From the NCBI RefSeq assembly GCF_036203305.1, contig NZ_CP108131.1, positions 8,246,001 through 8,310,000 of the forward strand: 64,000 nucleotides of DNA, in the 5' to 3' direction. A program made the position numbers and the translations under genes. This DNA is from Streptomyces sp. NBC_00190. Lineage in GTDB: Bacteria; Actinomycetota; Actinomycetes; Streptomycetales; Streptomycetaceae. The notes under the pieces are model-generated. The model had not been told where the DNA came from. It searched no databases and was given only the letters and a program-made list of their open reading frames with translations. Positions 55,667 through 63,526 of this stretch are shown in pieces; the stretch's first letter is position 1, and each line of letters opens with the position of its first letter.

Positions 55667-55969
55667 GGGTGCCCGCTTCCCGCCGGTCCGAAGACCGGCA
55701 TTCGACTGCCCCGAGCCCCCGGTTCAGCGTAAGACGGGTCGCCCGAACCGGAAAGGCGAGGGCGGTCCGTCCCGTGGAGGCCGGTGCCCGCTTCGGGTTT
55801 CCCGGTCCTTCTCCGAGGCGGTCGTCCCAGTTCTCGCGGATGTCCGCGGCATGGCAGCACACTGTTCGTATGGCGTGCCCTCGCGGACGCGCCTGCCCGG
55901 CGTCCGGTGATCGGTGCTCCGTGACGGCGCCGGACCGCTCACCCGTCGGCTCCGACCGGGAGGCACACG
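55667..55969. promoter_or_regulatory. Divergent promoter region of glpFKD and dhaK
   Basis: 303 bases controlling two glycerol-related units. In S. coelicolor the related operon is preceded by gylR, an IclR-type regulator; no such gene is present here, so control must come from elsewhere. No clear operator palindrome could be picked out; GTTCGTATGGCGTGC near 55865 is a weak candidate. GGGAGG at about 55959 serves dhaK. Confidence 0.55.
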
Positions 55970-56974
55970 ATGAAGATGCTGATCAACAGTCCCCAGACCG
56001 TGGTCGCGGACGCCCTGCGGGGGCTGGCCGCCGCCCACCCCGAGCTGGACGTGGACGCCGAGGCCCGGGTCGTCGTACGGCGGGACGCGCGGCAGGGCGG
56101 GCGGGTCGGTCTCGTCTCCGGTGGCGGCTCCGGACACGAGCCCTTGCACGCCGGCTTCGTCGGACACGGAATGCTGTCCGCCGCCTGTCCGGGCGAGGTG
56201 TTCACTTCCCCCGTGCCCGACCAGATGGTGCGGGCGGCCAAGGCCGTGGACTCCGGGCAGGGGGTGCTGTTCGTCGTCAAGAATTACACCGGGGACGTCC
56301 TGAACTTCGACATGGCCGCCGAGCTCGCCGAGGAGGACGGCATCCGGGTCGAGCGGGTGCTGGTCAACGACGACGTCGCCGTGACCGACAGCCTCTACAC
56401 CGCTGGGCGCCGCGGCACCGGGGCCACGCTCTTCGTCGAGAAGATCGCCGGGGCGGCGGCCGAGGAGGGCGCGCCGCTGGAGCAGGTCGCCGCACTCGCC
56501 CGGCAGGTCAACGAGGCCTCGGGCAGCTTCGGCGTGGCGCTGAGCGCCTGCACCACCCCCGCAAAGGGCGGTCCCACCTTCGACCTGCCGGACGGCGAGC
56601 TGGAGCTGGGCATCGGGATCCACGGGGAGCCGGGCCGGGAGCGGCGCCCGATGATGCCGGCGGGGGAGATCGCTGAGGTCGCGGTGGGTTCCGTGCTGGA
56701 GGACATGGCGAACGCGGCCCCTGTCGACGGGCCGGTGCTGGCCCTGGTGAACGGGATGGGCGCGACGCCGCTGCTGGAGCTGTACGGCTTCCACGCGGAG
56801 GTGGCCCGGGTGCTGGCGGCTCGGGGCGTCCCGGTGGCCCGGACCCTCGTGGGGAACTACGTCACCTCGCTGGACATGGCGGGGTGCTCGGTGACGCTGT
56901 GCCGGGCCGACGAGGAAATGCTGCGGCTGTGGGACGCGCCGGTGCAGACGGCAGCGCTGCGCTGGGGCCGCTGA
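55970..56974 (+). CDS. dhaK: Dihydroxyacetone kinase, substrate-binding subunit
   Basis: 334 residues. LVSGGGSGHEPLHAGFVGHG carries the His that forms the hemiaminal with dihydroxyacetone; VPDQMVRAAKAVDSGQGVLF, VKNYTGDVLNFDMAAELA and GIGIHGEPG are DhaK landmarks. DhaK needs DhaL (nucleotide subunit) and a phosphate donor (DhaM or ATP). Neither dhaL nor dhaM follows; decayed toxin-antitoxin genes come next. The partner subunits must be elsewhere or the gene is an orphan. Its position suggests coordination with glycerol use. Confidence 0.94.
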   Translation: MKMLINSPQTVVADALRGLAAAHPELDVDAEARVVVRRDARQGGRVGLVSGGGSGHEPLHAGFVGHGMLSAACPGEVFTSPVPDQMVRAAKAVDSGQGVLFVVKNYTGDVLNFDMAAELAEEDGIRVERVLVNDDVAVTDSLYTAGRRGTGATLFVEKIAGAAAEEGAPLEQVAALARQVNEASGSFGVALSACTTPAKGGPTFDLPDGELELGIGIHGEPGRERRPMMPAGEIAEVAVGSVLEDMANAAPVDGPVLALVNGMGATPLLELYGFHAEVARVLAARGVPVARTLVGNYVTSLDMAGCSVTLCRADEEMLRLWDAPVQTAALRWGR

Positions 56975-57006
56975 CCCCAGTCGGCGCTGGCGCATATCCG
57001 CCGGGC

Positions 57007-57558
57007 CTACTCCTGCTCACGCGCTCCGCGGGCCGAGGCCGGCACCTGGGACCACACCCTGCCCGACGGCGCCGTGATCACCGTCGGCGCCGCCCGAACA
57101 GGCTGCCCGGAGGCATTGTTCGATCCCTCCTCGATCGACCTCCGGCCACGGGGGGACGTGAGCACCAGCGCGGTCGAGCGGAAGGGCTTCGACGGAAGGC
57201 CGACCAGTACCACGTGGTCTTCCATTGATCTGCCGTCCTGGCGCCTGGCCGGCGTTGCCAGCCGGGCCACCGAACCGGGCTGGGCCGAACATGACCGGCC
57301 GGTCGCTGCCATGTAGGCGGTGATGGTGGCGGCGGCGAAGAGGGCGTTGCGGGATTCCATGGGGCGTAGCTTGGTTTTGGTGTGCGCGAGGGCGGCGGCG
57401 AGCCAGGCCGCATCGATCTGGTAGCCGACTTGTGGGAGTTCAGCGCGGTGGCGGGCGACGGCGGCCACGAGCGCGGTGTAGTCACGCAGATGGGACTCTT
57501 CGGGGATCTGCTGCTCCTGGATTTCCAGGAGCCATCGTTCGTCGATGCGCAGGATCAC
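57007..57558 (-). pseudogene. Fic/Doc-type toxin with degraded C-terminus
   Basis: GTG 57558 starts ILRIDERWLLEIQEQQIPEE, SHLRDYTALVAAVARHRAEL, IDAAWLAAALAHT, RPMESRNALFAAATITAYMA, ATG, which follows a short actinobacterial Fic-like toxin family (ending usually in a PPYG..L segment). After about residue 92 the frame carries unrelated sequence to 57007, so the catalytic end is lost or frameshifted. The GTG overlaps the stop of the upstream antitoxin fragment, as in typical TA operons. Confidence 0.6.
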
Positions 57559-57700
57559 AGGGAGCCGCCATCGGTGGGCGGGACGTCGCGGTCGAAGTCG
57601 GTGCGGAAGCGGGTCATGAATTTATCGGCGGCGGCGAAGAACCGGGTCCTGGGCCCGCCCAGGTCGCGTTCGATGGCCTCGGCGAGGTGGCCCGGATTGC
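57556..57700 (-). pseudogene. Antitoxin C-terminal fragment
   Basis: The minus strand reads HLAEAIERDLGGPRTRFFAA, ADKFMTRFRTDFDRDVPPTD and ends GGSL with TGA overlapping the toxin GTG. The pattern resembles the end of ribbon-helix-helix antitoxins paired with this toxin family. The DNA-binding start is missing. Confidence 0.5.
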
Positions 57701-58102
57701 CCGGGGTGGGACTGGCTGCGGTGGTGTCCCGGCGACAGCGGCCGGGAACCCGGCGTGCCGGCCTGCTCGACTTGTCCCGCGCGGTCCTGGACTCCGCACA
57801 CGTACGGCCGCAAAATGGGGCGAACTCACAGGTCCGAGCCCCGTGGACCGTCCTTCCCGCCCCATGAGAACGGCCTCACCTCGGGCTGTCGCGGAATCGG
57901 GTGCCCCACGGCCGGGTTGCGGGCGGGGTCCTCAGAAGACCCTCAAAGGCCGTTGAGGACCGTATGGCATAGGAACGGGGTGGCACCTGCCGGCGGGGAC
58001 GGGCCCGGTCGGGGGTGAGGGTGTGCGCCGATTGGTGGGGGATGGGCTTGCTGGGGTGCGGGCACTGGTGAAGGATCAGATTACGGGATGTGCGGCCTAT
58101 TT
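57701..58102. other. No gene seen
   Basis: About 400 bases between the TA remnant and the amidase promoter. No motif recognised. Confidence 0.4.
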
Positions 58103-58118
58103 ATCGTGATGTCACGAT
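58103..58118. promoter_or_regulatory. Palindromic site upstream of the amidase
   Basis: ATCGTGA-TG-TCACGAT, a perfect 7-bp inverted repeat, 46 bases before the amidase ATG and next to AT-rich TATTT. It may be an operator; no regulator gene adjoins it. Confidence 0.55.
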
Positions 58119-58164
58119 TCATGGCGTGTCGTCCCGTCCCTACTCGACCTCATGAGGTGTGGCC

Positions 58165-58860
58165 ATGGAAGACAGTCCGCTCAGCCGTCGAGCGCTGTTG
58201 TGGGGTGCTGCGGGCGCGGCGGGTACGGCTCTGGCCGCTGTCGGGCTGCCCCGGCTGATGGGGCCCGAGGAGAAGGTGAAGGCTGCGCTGCCGAGCCCCG
58301 TGCGCAAGGCCCCAGTCGCCGCCGCCGGGCCGTCTGCGACCCGGCGGCGGGAGGCCCTGTTGGACTACGCCCCCGCCGTCTGGGTCGAGGCCTCCGAGTC
58401 CAACTACACGCCCTCCGACCGTCCCGAGGCCTATCCCATCGAATACGTCGTCATTCATCTGACAACGGACCGCTTGCCGATCATGCTCGGCATGTTCCAG
58501 GACCCCGCCGAGAGGGTGTCCGCGCACTACGTGGTCAGCGCAACCGGCACGCGGATCGCCCAGTGCGTGCGCGAGCGCGACGTCGCCTGGCATTCCAACA
58601 ACGTCTGGTACAACCACCGGAGCATTGGTATCGAGCACGAAGGCTGGATCGACCAGCCTGTTTACACCGACAAGATGTACGAGGCATCCGCCGTGCTCAC
58701 GGCCACGATCTGCGCGAAGTACAACGTGCCGGTCGACCGGGACCACGTCCTGGGCCACGTCGAAATCCCGGAGTCCACTCACGAGGACCCCGGGGACGTG
58801 TGGAACTGGAGCAAGTACATGAAGCTCGTCGAGGCCGCCCACCGGCGCATCAGGACCTGA
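58165..58860 (+). CDS. TAT-exported N-acetylmuramoyl-L-alanine amidase (amidase_2/PGRP)
   Basis: 231 residues. SRRALLWG near the start followed by GAAGAAGTALAAVGLP is a twin-arginine signal. The domain has EYVVIHLTTD (zinc His), RVSAHYVVSATGTRIAQCVR, VAWHSNN, GIEHEGW and HVEIPESTHEDPGD (zinc His and Asp). It should split the amide between muramic acid and the stem peptide outside the membrane. GAGG lies 7 bases before ATG 58165; a GTG 6 bases upstream fits less well. It converges on the M1 peptidase gene. Confidence 0.9.
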   Translation: MEDSPLSRRALLWGAAGAAGTALAAVGLPRLMGPEEKVKAALPSPVRKAPVAAAGPSATRRREALLDYAPAVWVEASESNYTPSDRPEAYPIEYVVIHLTTDRLPIMLGMFQDPAERVSAHYVVSATGTRIAQCVRERDVAWHSNNVWYNHRSIGIEHEGWIDQPVYTDKMYEASAVLTATICAKYNVPVDRDHVLGHVEIPESTHEDPGDVWNWSKYMKLVEAAHRRIRT

Positions 58861-58876
58861 CACCGCGTCGACCCCA

Positions 58877-60352
58877 TCACGCGGGCTTGCCGTCGCCGTA
58901 GAGCCACGAGTCCCAGATCGAGTCGAGGTCCCGGCCGGTCTTGGCCTCCGCGTACGCGGTGAAGTCGTCCGTGGAGGCGTGGCCGTGACGGTGGCGCAGG
59001 GTCCAGCCCCGCACCAGGGTACGGAAGGCCTCGTCGCCCACGGTCTGGCGGATCCTGTGGATCACCATCGCGCCGCGCACGTACACCGGCTGGCCGGAGA
59101 TGTCCGAGGCGCTCGGCGGCTCGGCGGGCGGGAAGTCCCACTCGTCGTCATCCGCAGCCTTGGCATGGTTGCGGTCGAAGTGCTCCTGGGCGCTGGCGCC
59201 GCCGTGGTCCTCGGTCCACAGCCACTCCGCATAGGTCGCGAAGCCCTCGCTGAGCCACATGTCCCGCCAGGTCCGCGGGGTGACGGAGTTGCCGAACCAC
59301 TGGTGGGCCAGTTCGTGCACCACGTTGGTGGTGTGGAAGATGTCGGCCGGAATGGTCGGCCTGGTCTGGGTCTCCAGGGCGTAGGGCACATCGGCCGCCT
59401 GATCGACGATCACCCCGGCGGCGGAGAAGGGGTAGGGGCCGAACCTCCCCTCGGCCCATTCCATGATCTCGGGGAACCGGGCGAGGACCGCTCCGTCCTC
59501 GTCCACGCTCGCGGTCGTGTCCATCGCCGATACGACCGGGACGCCCGATCGGGTCCGGGAGGTCCTGATGTCGTAGCTGCCGATGGCCACGGTCGCCACA
59601 TAGCTGGCCATGGCCTCGGCCTGGTGCCAGTGGAAGGTGGCGCGGTCGCCGCTGGTTCGCCGGGCAAGCAGCCGCCCGTTGGAGATCGCCTGCACCCCCT
59701 TGGGGACCGTGACGGTGATGTCGTACGAGGCCTTGTCCGAGGGGTGATGGTTGCCCGGGAACCAGGACATAGAGCCCGTCGGCTCACCGAACGCGACCGC
59801 TCCGTTGTCCGTCCTCAACCAGCCTTCGCGCCACCCGTGGTCATGGGTGATCGACTCCGGCGTGCCCGCGTAGTGCACGACGCCGCGGAAGGCGGCGCCC
59901 TTCCTGAGGTGATCGCGCAGCTGCAGGGTCAGCTCCTGCCCGTCCCGCCGAACCCGCGCCTCGCGGCCGTCGACGGTGGCGCTCAGCACCTCCATGCCGA
60001 GGAGGTCGAGATTGAAGGCGCTGAGGTCCTCGGTGGCCTTCGCTGTGATCTCCGCAGTGCCCTCGAGGCGGCCGTTGCCCGGGTCGTAGGCCAGAGTCAG
60101 GGCGTAGTGGGTGACGTCGTAGCCGCCGTTGCCGAGCTCCGGGAAGTACGGGTCACCGGCGCCTGCGGCAGCGGCGTGCCCGCCCCGGAACACCGTGCTG
60201 GCAGCCCCCCTCCGAGCAGTGTCCGCGCCGGTACGGGCACCCGCCACGCCGCCGCCACGGCCGTCGGACTCCGAGCACGCGGGGAGTGCGGCGAGTAGGC
60301 CCGCGACCGCTAAGGCTGCCAGACGTCCGGAAATCTTCACGCAGCCGATCAT
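58877..60352 (-). CDS. M1-family zinc metallopeptidase lipoprotein
   Basis: About 491 residues from ATG 60352. The signal ends LLAALPAC, a lipobox, so the protein is probably anchored outside the membrane. DVTHYALTLAYDPG opens the saddle domain; MSWFPGNHHPSDKASYDITV precedes the catalytic domain; VVHELAHQWFGNSV gives HExxH and WLSEGFATYAEW gives the third ligand Glu. The aminopeptidase GxMEN motif appears replaced (ALETQTRP), so specificity may differ from classical M1 enzymes. Monocistronic, convergent with the amidase. Confidence 0.9.
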   Translation of the reverse strand: MIGCVKISGRLAALAVAGLLAALPACSESDGRGGGVAGARTGADTARRGAASTVFRGGHAAAAGAGDPYFPELGNGGYDVTHYALTLAYDPGNGRLEGTAEITAKATEDLSAFNLDLLGMEVLSATVDGREARVRRDGQELTLQLRDHLRKGAAFRGVVHYAGTPESITHDHGWREGWLRTDNGAVAFGEPTGSMSWFPGNHHPSDKASYDITVTVPKGVQAISNGRLLARRTSGDRATFHWHQAEAMASYVATVAIGSYDIRTSRTRSGVPVVSAMDTTASVDEDGAVLARFPEIMEWAEGRFGPYPFSAAGVIVDQAADVPYALETQTRPTIPADIFHTTNVVHELAHQWFGNSVTPRTWRDMWLSEGFATYAEWLWTEDHGGASAQEHFDRNHAKAADDDEWDFPPAEPPSASDISGQPVYVRGAMVIHRIRQTVGDEAFRTLVRGWTLRHRHGHASTDDFTAYAEAKTGRDLDSIWDSWLYGDGKPA

Positions 60353-60393
60353 GACCCAGCCCCCAGGCGCCCCCGACCCCGCCACGCCGTGCG

Positions 60394-60500
60394 TATGACG
60401 CCGACCTGACGAAGGCCGACTTTACCGGCGCGCTCCTCAAGCGGGCGCAGCCGAAAGGGGCAAAGCTGAACGGAGCCCGCGGGCTGCCGCGTCCCTCCGC
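60394..60500 (+). pseudogene. Pentapeptide-repeat fragment
   Basis: YDADLTKADFTGALLKRAQP then KGAKLNGARGLP follows the A(D/N)LxxA pentapeptide-repeat rule for about six units. No start; it begins near the 5' end of the M1 gene on the other strand. Confidence 0.5.
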
Positions 60501-60778
60501 TAGATCTCTGTCGCATTCCCAGCATGTGACTCACATGCCTGATGGCGGATCAGCTGTCTGGTCTGCGCGAAAGACCCAGAACTCTAGATTTCCGGCGAGG
60601 TCGGACTTAAACGGTGCAGTCCGGAGCCACGACTGTAGAGATCTTCGAGACCACCCACCGGCGGTAGACGACACCGTGCTGAGCACACCCCCGCGAGGCG
60701 CGGTCCGGGTCCACGTGTCGATGACCTTCACCCCCGGGGGGACCGAAGGTCGAGAGGACATGGGAAGCCGAGGCGTCG
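60501..60778. other. No recognisable gene
   Basis: Nearly 280 bases, less GC-rich at 60500-60620. No motif. Confidence 0.35.
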
Positions 60779-61051
60779 GTGGTGAAGCGGTTGCGCGGCT
60801 TCATCGGGACGCACGGCTCGGACGACGTGACCATCATTTTGTGGGCCGAGACGGACGGCATCCGGCGCCGCTTGCGCAACTGGACGAAGGACCACGGCGA
60901 GGTGCTCCACACGCGGGCAGCGACCCGCCCGACGGGACCAGCTGCGACCCACCCTTCGGTGAAGCCGTACAGCGGCGCCTGGGTCCTGGTCTCCACGAGC
61001 GGGGCCCACCCGTTTCACACGGTGTTCGGCACCACTGCCCTCGCTGCGTGA
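60779..61051 (+). CDS. Hypothetical protein
   Basis: 90 residues from a GTG: KRLRGFIGTHGSDDVTIILW, AETDGIRRRLRNWTKDHGEV, KPYSGAWVLVSTSGAHPFHT. Third positions are mostly G or C. No ribosome site stands out and the family is unknown; it could be the end of a longer decayed gene. Confidence 0.4.
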   Translation: MVKRLRGFIGTHGSDDVTIILWAETDGIRRRLRNWTKDHGEVLHTRAATRPTGPAATHPSVKPYSGAWVLVSTSGAHPFHTVFGTTALAA

Positions 61052-61324
61052 TACCTACCACCGGCAGGTGAGCTGCAGCCGAAGCCGCCATCCTCATGCG
61101 CCCGCAACTCCTCGTCCTCGGTCGCGACCACACTGTGGGCCGATACGACGGCCGGCCGAAGCGCATGGCTGCGCCCGGAGAAGACGACTCCTGTCTGGCT
61201 GTGCTTTCGGGCGAGGTTGCACGTCGGTCGATCGCGCACCGGCAGCCACCGACTGGCCCAGTCGGTGTGGTGGGGTTTCCCGTCCGTTGTTGCGTGCGCA
61301 GGCGGGTCATCGCCATCGGGCCGG

Positions 61325-62647
61325 TTAGGACTTCAGGCGTTGGATGAGCTTGAGGAGGTTGACGGTGTTCTTGACGTCCTTCCGGCCGTCGAGCCACCGG
61401 CTGTGCCACCTCCCGCCCGGGTGCTCCACCTCCAGACGGTAGTAGTGGCCGCCGGGTATGAGGGTGCCGATGTCGGGGAAGTAGTCGTGGCCGGCCGAGA
61501 AGCGGGAGTCCGGGAAGGAGTCGTAACCCAGGTCCAGGGCGCCCGACGGGTCTTTGGCGAGGATTCCGGCCCGGGTGAAGACGAGGCTCTCGGGCCCGCC
61601 GAAGATTCGCCAATGGGTCTGCCAGACCGCCAAGACCTCCTCGCTGGAAGCCAGGCCGTGGAAGGCCACGGCTTTGTCCACCGCGGGCTGCGAGATGCCC
61701 TGGCGGACGAGGTGGAAGTTACGGACCGGGCCGAGCTCCTCCAGGGCCTCGCGCAGATGCTGCCCGAAGTCAGCGGGTACCGGGTATACCGGCGCGGGGC
61801 GTTCGGCAGGCTCGGCTGGAGCCGCGGCCGTCGGGGCGGCCGGGTTCGGGAAGAGCGGGACGGACGCGAGGTCGCCGCTGGCCTGGTCCGGCACGTGGAC
61901 CTCGGGCCGGGGGGCGTCGGGGACGGCCGCCAGCCGCTGGCCGGTGAGCGTGCAGACCCGGCGCAGGGTCAGGGGGCCCGGGGCTTCGGGGTCGCCGGCC
62001 TTGAGGGTGTCGACGAGCGCCCGGTTGAACAGGGTGCGCGTGTCCAGGTTCTCCAGCCGGGCCGGGGCATGCGCGCTGGCCGCGCACAGCAAAGCCACCC
62101 CCCGGTCGGCTGGGAAGTACGTGAGCAGTTCCTCGGTCTTGCGGGTGACGACTTCGTCGAGGGGGCCCTGGAGGGTCCGGGCGGCTTCCGCGGCGAAGCA
62201 GCAGTCGAGGACGAGGATCCTGGCGCTGAGCGGCATCCGGGCCTTCATCAGCCGTCCCAGCGAGGCGACGCGCAGGCTCGTCTCGTCCTCCAGCGGGCCC
62301 TGGGTGTCGTGCACGAGCAGGCAGTAGTCCCGGGCCGGCCCGAAGAAGGCGCCGTGGCCGAGGTAGAAGAAGAGGACGAGCAGCCCCTTGCCGTGCTCCG
62401 CCCCGAGGTCCTTCTGCCGGCGGGAGAAGAACGCGTCAATGCTCGCGTACTGCTCGCGTGAGTTCGGCAGGTCGAACAGGTCGAGGAGGTTCTCCGTCGG
62501 GAGCGCCAAGTGATCCGAGCCGGTCAGGTATTTCACGATGTGCCGGCTGGACCGGGCGAAGGCGGCAGCGGCGGGGAAGCCGTCCATGGACGGCCATGCG
62601 CTGGCTCCCGCCACGACCGCCAGGGTCCGCCGGGGGACGAGGGCCAT
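61325..62647 (-). CDS. Caspase-fold peptidase, predicted conflict-system effector
   Basis: 440 residues. Residues 1-250 are a caspase-like domain: TLAVVAGASAW, LLVLFFYLGHGAFFGP with catalytic His98, ARILVLDCCFAAEAAR with catalytic Cys149/150, and VALLCAASA. A Pro/Ala linker (260-290) leads to a C-terminal domain with FGQHLREALEELGPVRNFHL and ESLVFTRAGILA, which may be a PH-like module; that is inference. The start lies 5 bases after the stop of the EACC1-like gene, so the two are coupled. Caspase effectors in EACC1 systems are thought to cleave proteins and kill or arrest the cell after a trigger. Confidence 0.85.
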   Translation of the reverse strand: MALVPRRTLAVVAGASAWPSMDGFPAAAAFARSSRHIVKYLTGSDHLALPTENLLDLFDLPNSREQYASIDAFFSRRQKDLGAEHGKGLLVLFFYLGHGAFFGPARDYCLLVHDTQGPLEDETSLRVASLGRLMKARMPLSARILVLDCCFAAEAARTLQGPLDEVVTRKTEELLTYFPADRGVALLCAASAHAPARLENLDTRTLFNRALVDTLKAGDPEAPGPLTLRRVCTLTGQRLAAVPDAPRPEVHVPDQASGDLASVPLFPNPAAPTAAAPAEPAERPAPVYPVPADFGQHLREALEELGPVRNFHLVRQGISQPAVDKAVAFHGLASSEEVLAVWQTHWRIFGGPESLVFTRAGILAKDPSGALDLGYDSFPDSRFSAGHDYFPDIGTLIPGGHYYRLEVEHPGGRWHSRWLDGRKDVKNTVNLLKLIQRLKS

Positions 62648-62652
62648 CGGGG

Positions 62653-63003
62653 CTACTTCTGGAGGAAGTCTTTGATGACGGCTTCCAGGCGAGCGTCCGG
62701 CCTGCCCTGCAGCGTCACGTCGACGGTCTCGCCGGCGCGATTGCGCCGCTTCATCGTCAGGCGGACCTCATGGCGGCGCCGCAGCCACATGGCCAGGCCT
62801 GTCGCCAGCACGGAGGTGGCGGTCGAGCCCAGGATTACTTCCAGGATCACGCCCGCGTCCTGGGTTAGCCCGTCGTCCTTGACCTGTTCCACCGCCAGCG
62901 CGGGCTCGCGGTCGAAGAGATGCTCGCGCAGCTCGGCGGCCAGCACATTGGCCTGCGCCCGCTCCACCCCCGCAAAACCGATCACAACATCACTCTCGGC
63001 CAT
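62653..63003 (-). CDS. EACC1-like effector-associated membrane protein
   Basis: 116 residues from ATG 63003. Residues 1-55 form an alpha/beta unit (DVVIGFAGVERAQANVLAAE, LREHLFDREPALAVEQVKDD). Residues 56-80 are a membrane helix (GVILEVILGSTATSVLATGL). Residues 80-116 are a short strand unit (RRRHEVRLTMKRRNRAGETV). This layout fits effector-associated constant component 1 of predicted actinobacterial conflict systems, which is placed beside variable effectors. Upstream in the same frame an open stretch runs through a simple repeat, so a longer product from 63129 is possible. GGGGGTGGG is the only ribosome-site candidate. Confidence 0.72.
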   Translation of the reverse strand: MAESDVVIGFAGVERAQANVLAAELREHLFDREPALAVEQVKDDGLTQDAGVILEVILGSTATSVLATGLAMWLRRRHEVRLTMKRRNRAGETVDVTLQGRPDARLEAVIKDFLQK

Positions 63004-63015
63004 ACCCACCCCCAA

Positions 63016-63100
63016 CTGACTGACTGACTGACTGACTGACTGACTGGCTGACCGGCCCGGCCCGGCCCGGCCGGACCCGCGGCCCGCGGCCCGCGGCCCG
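63016..63100. repeat. Three stacked simple-sequence repeats before the EACC1-like gene
   Basis: (CTGA)x7 plus CTG at 63016-63046, then about four copies of CCCGG at 63052-63074, then three copies of CCCGCGG at 63076-63099. Read on the coding strand the tetranucleotide ends 13 bases before the ATG at 63003. Changes in copy number would alter spacing, or the frame of any longer product. Confidence 0.9.
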
Positions 63101-63526
63101 ACGCAGGGAGCCGTACCCCGGCCGCTCACCCCTCACACGTCCAGAGGCCCGGCGGCGGGACGTTTCCGACCCGGGGCCGACGCGCCGTGTCGGCCCCCGC
63201 CGTTGTGACGGAGAGCGACAGTCGGCCAGTGAGTACTTCAGTGGCCAATTGTGCTCAGCGGCTGCTCGGGGCCTCTGATGGGCAATTGGGCCCGGTGCGT
63301 ACGACTGGGTCGGCTCTGCGCCGTCTTTCGGGCGCGTGATGGTCGCTCTCGCCGAAAACGTGGTCCGCGACGTTGTGCCCGGCAGCCGGCACGGCTCAGA
63401 CTGCACCGAACGTCGCCGGCGTTGCTACCTGCTCGACCGTCATCATTGGGCGCCACCGGGCATGGCAGCGGTGGGCGAGATCACGGGCCGCCTGTCCGGC
63501 AAGGTGGTCAGCCGTTGACTGCGATC
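63101..63526. other. Divergent intergenic region
   Basis: About 430 bases separating the minus-strand EACC1/caspase operon from the plus-strand gene at 63527. Bases 63200-63290 are locally less GC-rich and may include promoters. A short plus frame at 63336-63518 was seen but not accepted as a gene. Confidence 0.45.

Noticed and set aside
57795..57865. Possible tRNA fragment or attachment site near CAGGTCCGAGCCCC
   Set aside because: The T-loop consensus is not met and no cloverleaf or integrase supports it.
63336..63518. A 60-codon plus-strand frame before the last gene
   Set aside because: No ribosome site, no similarity and ordinary base composition; too weak to call a gene.
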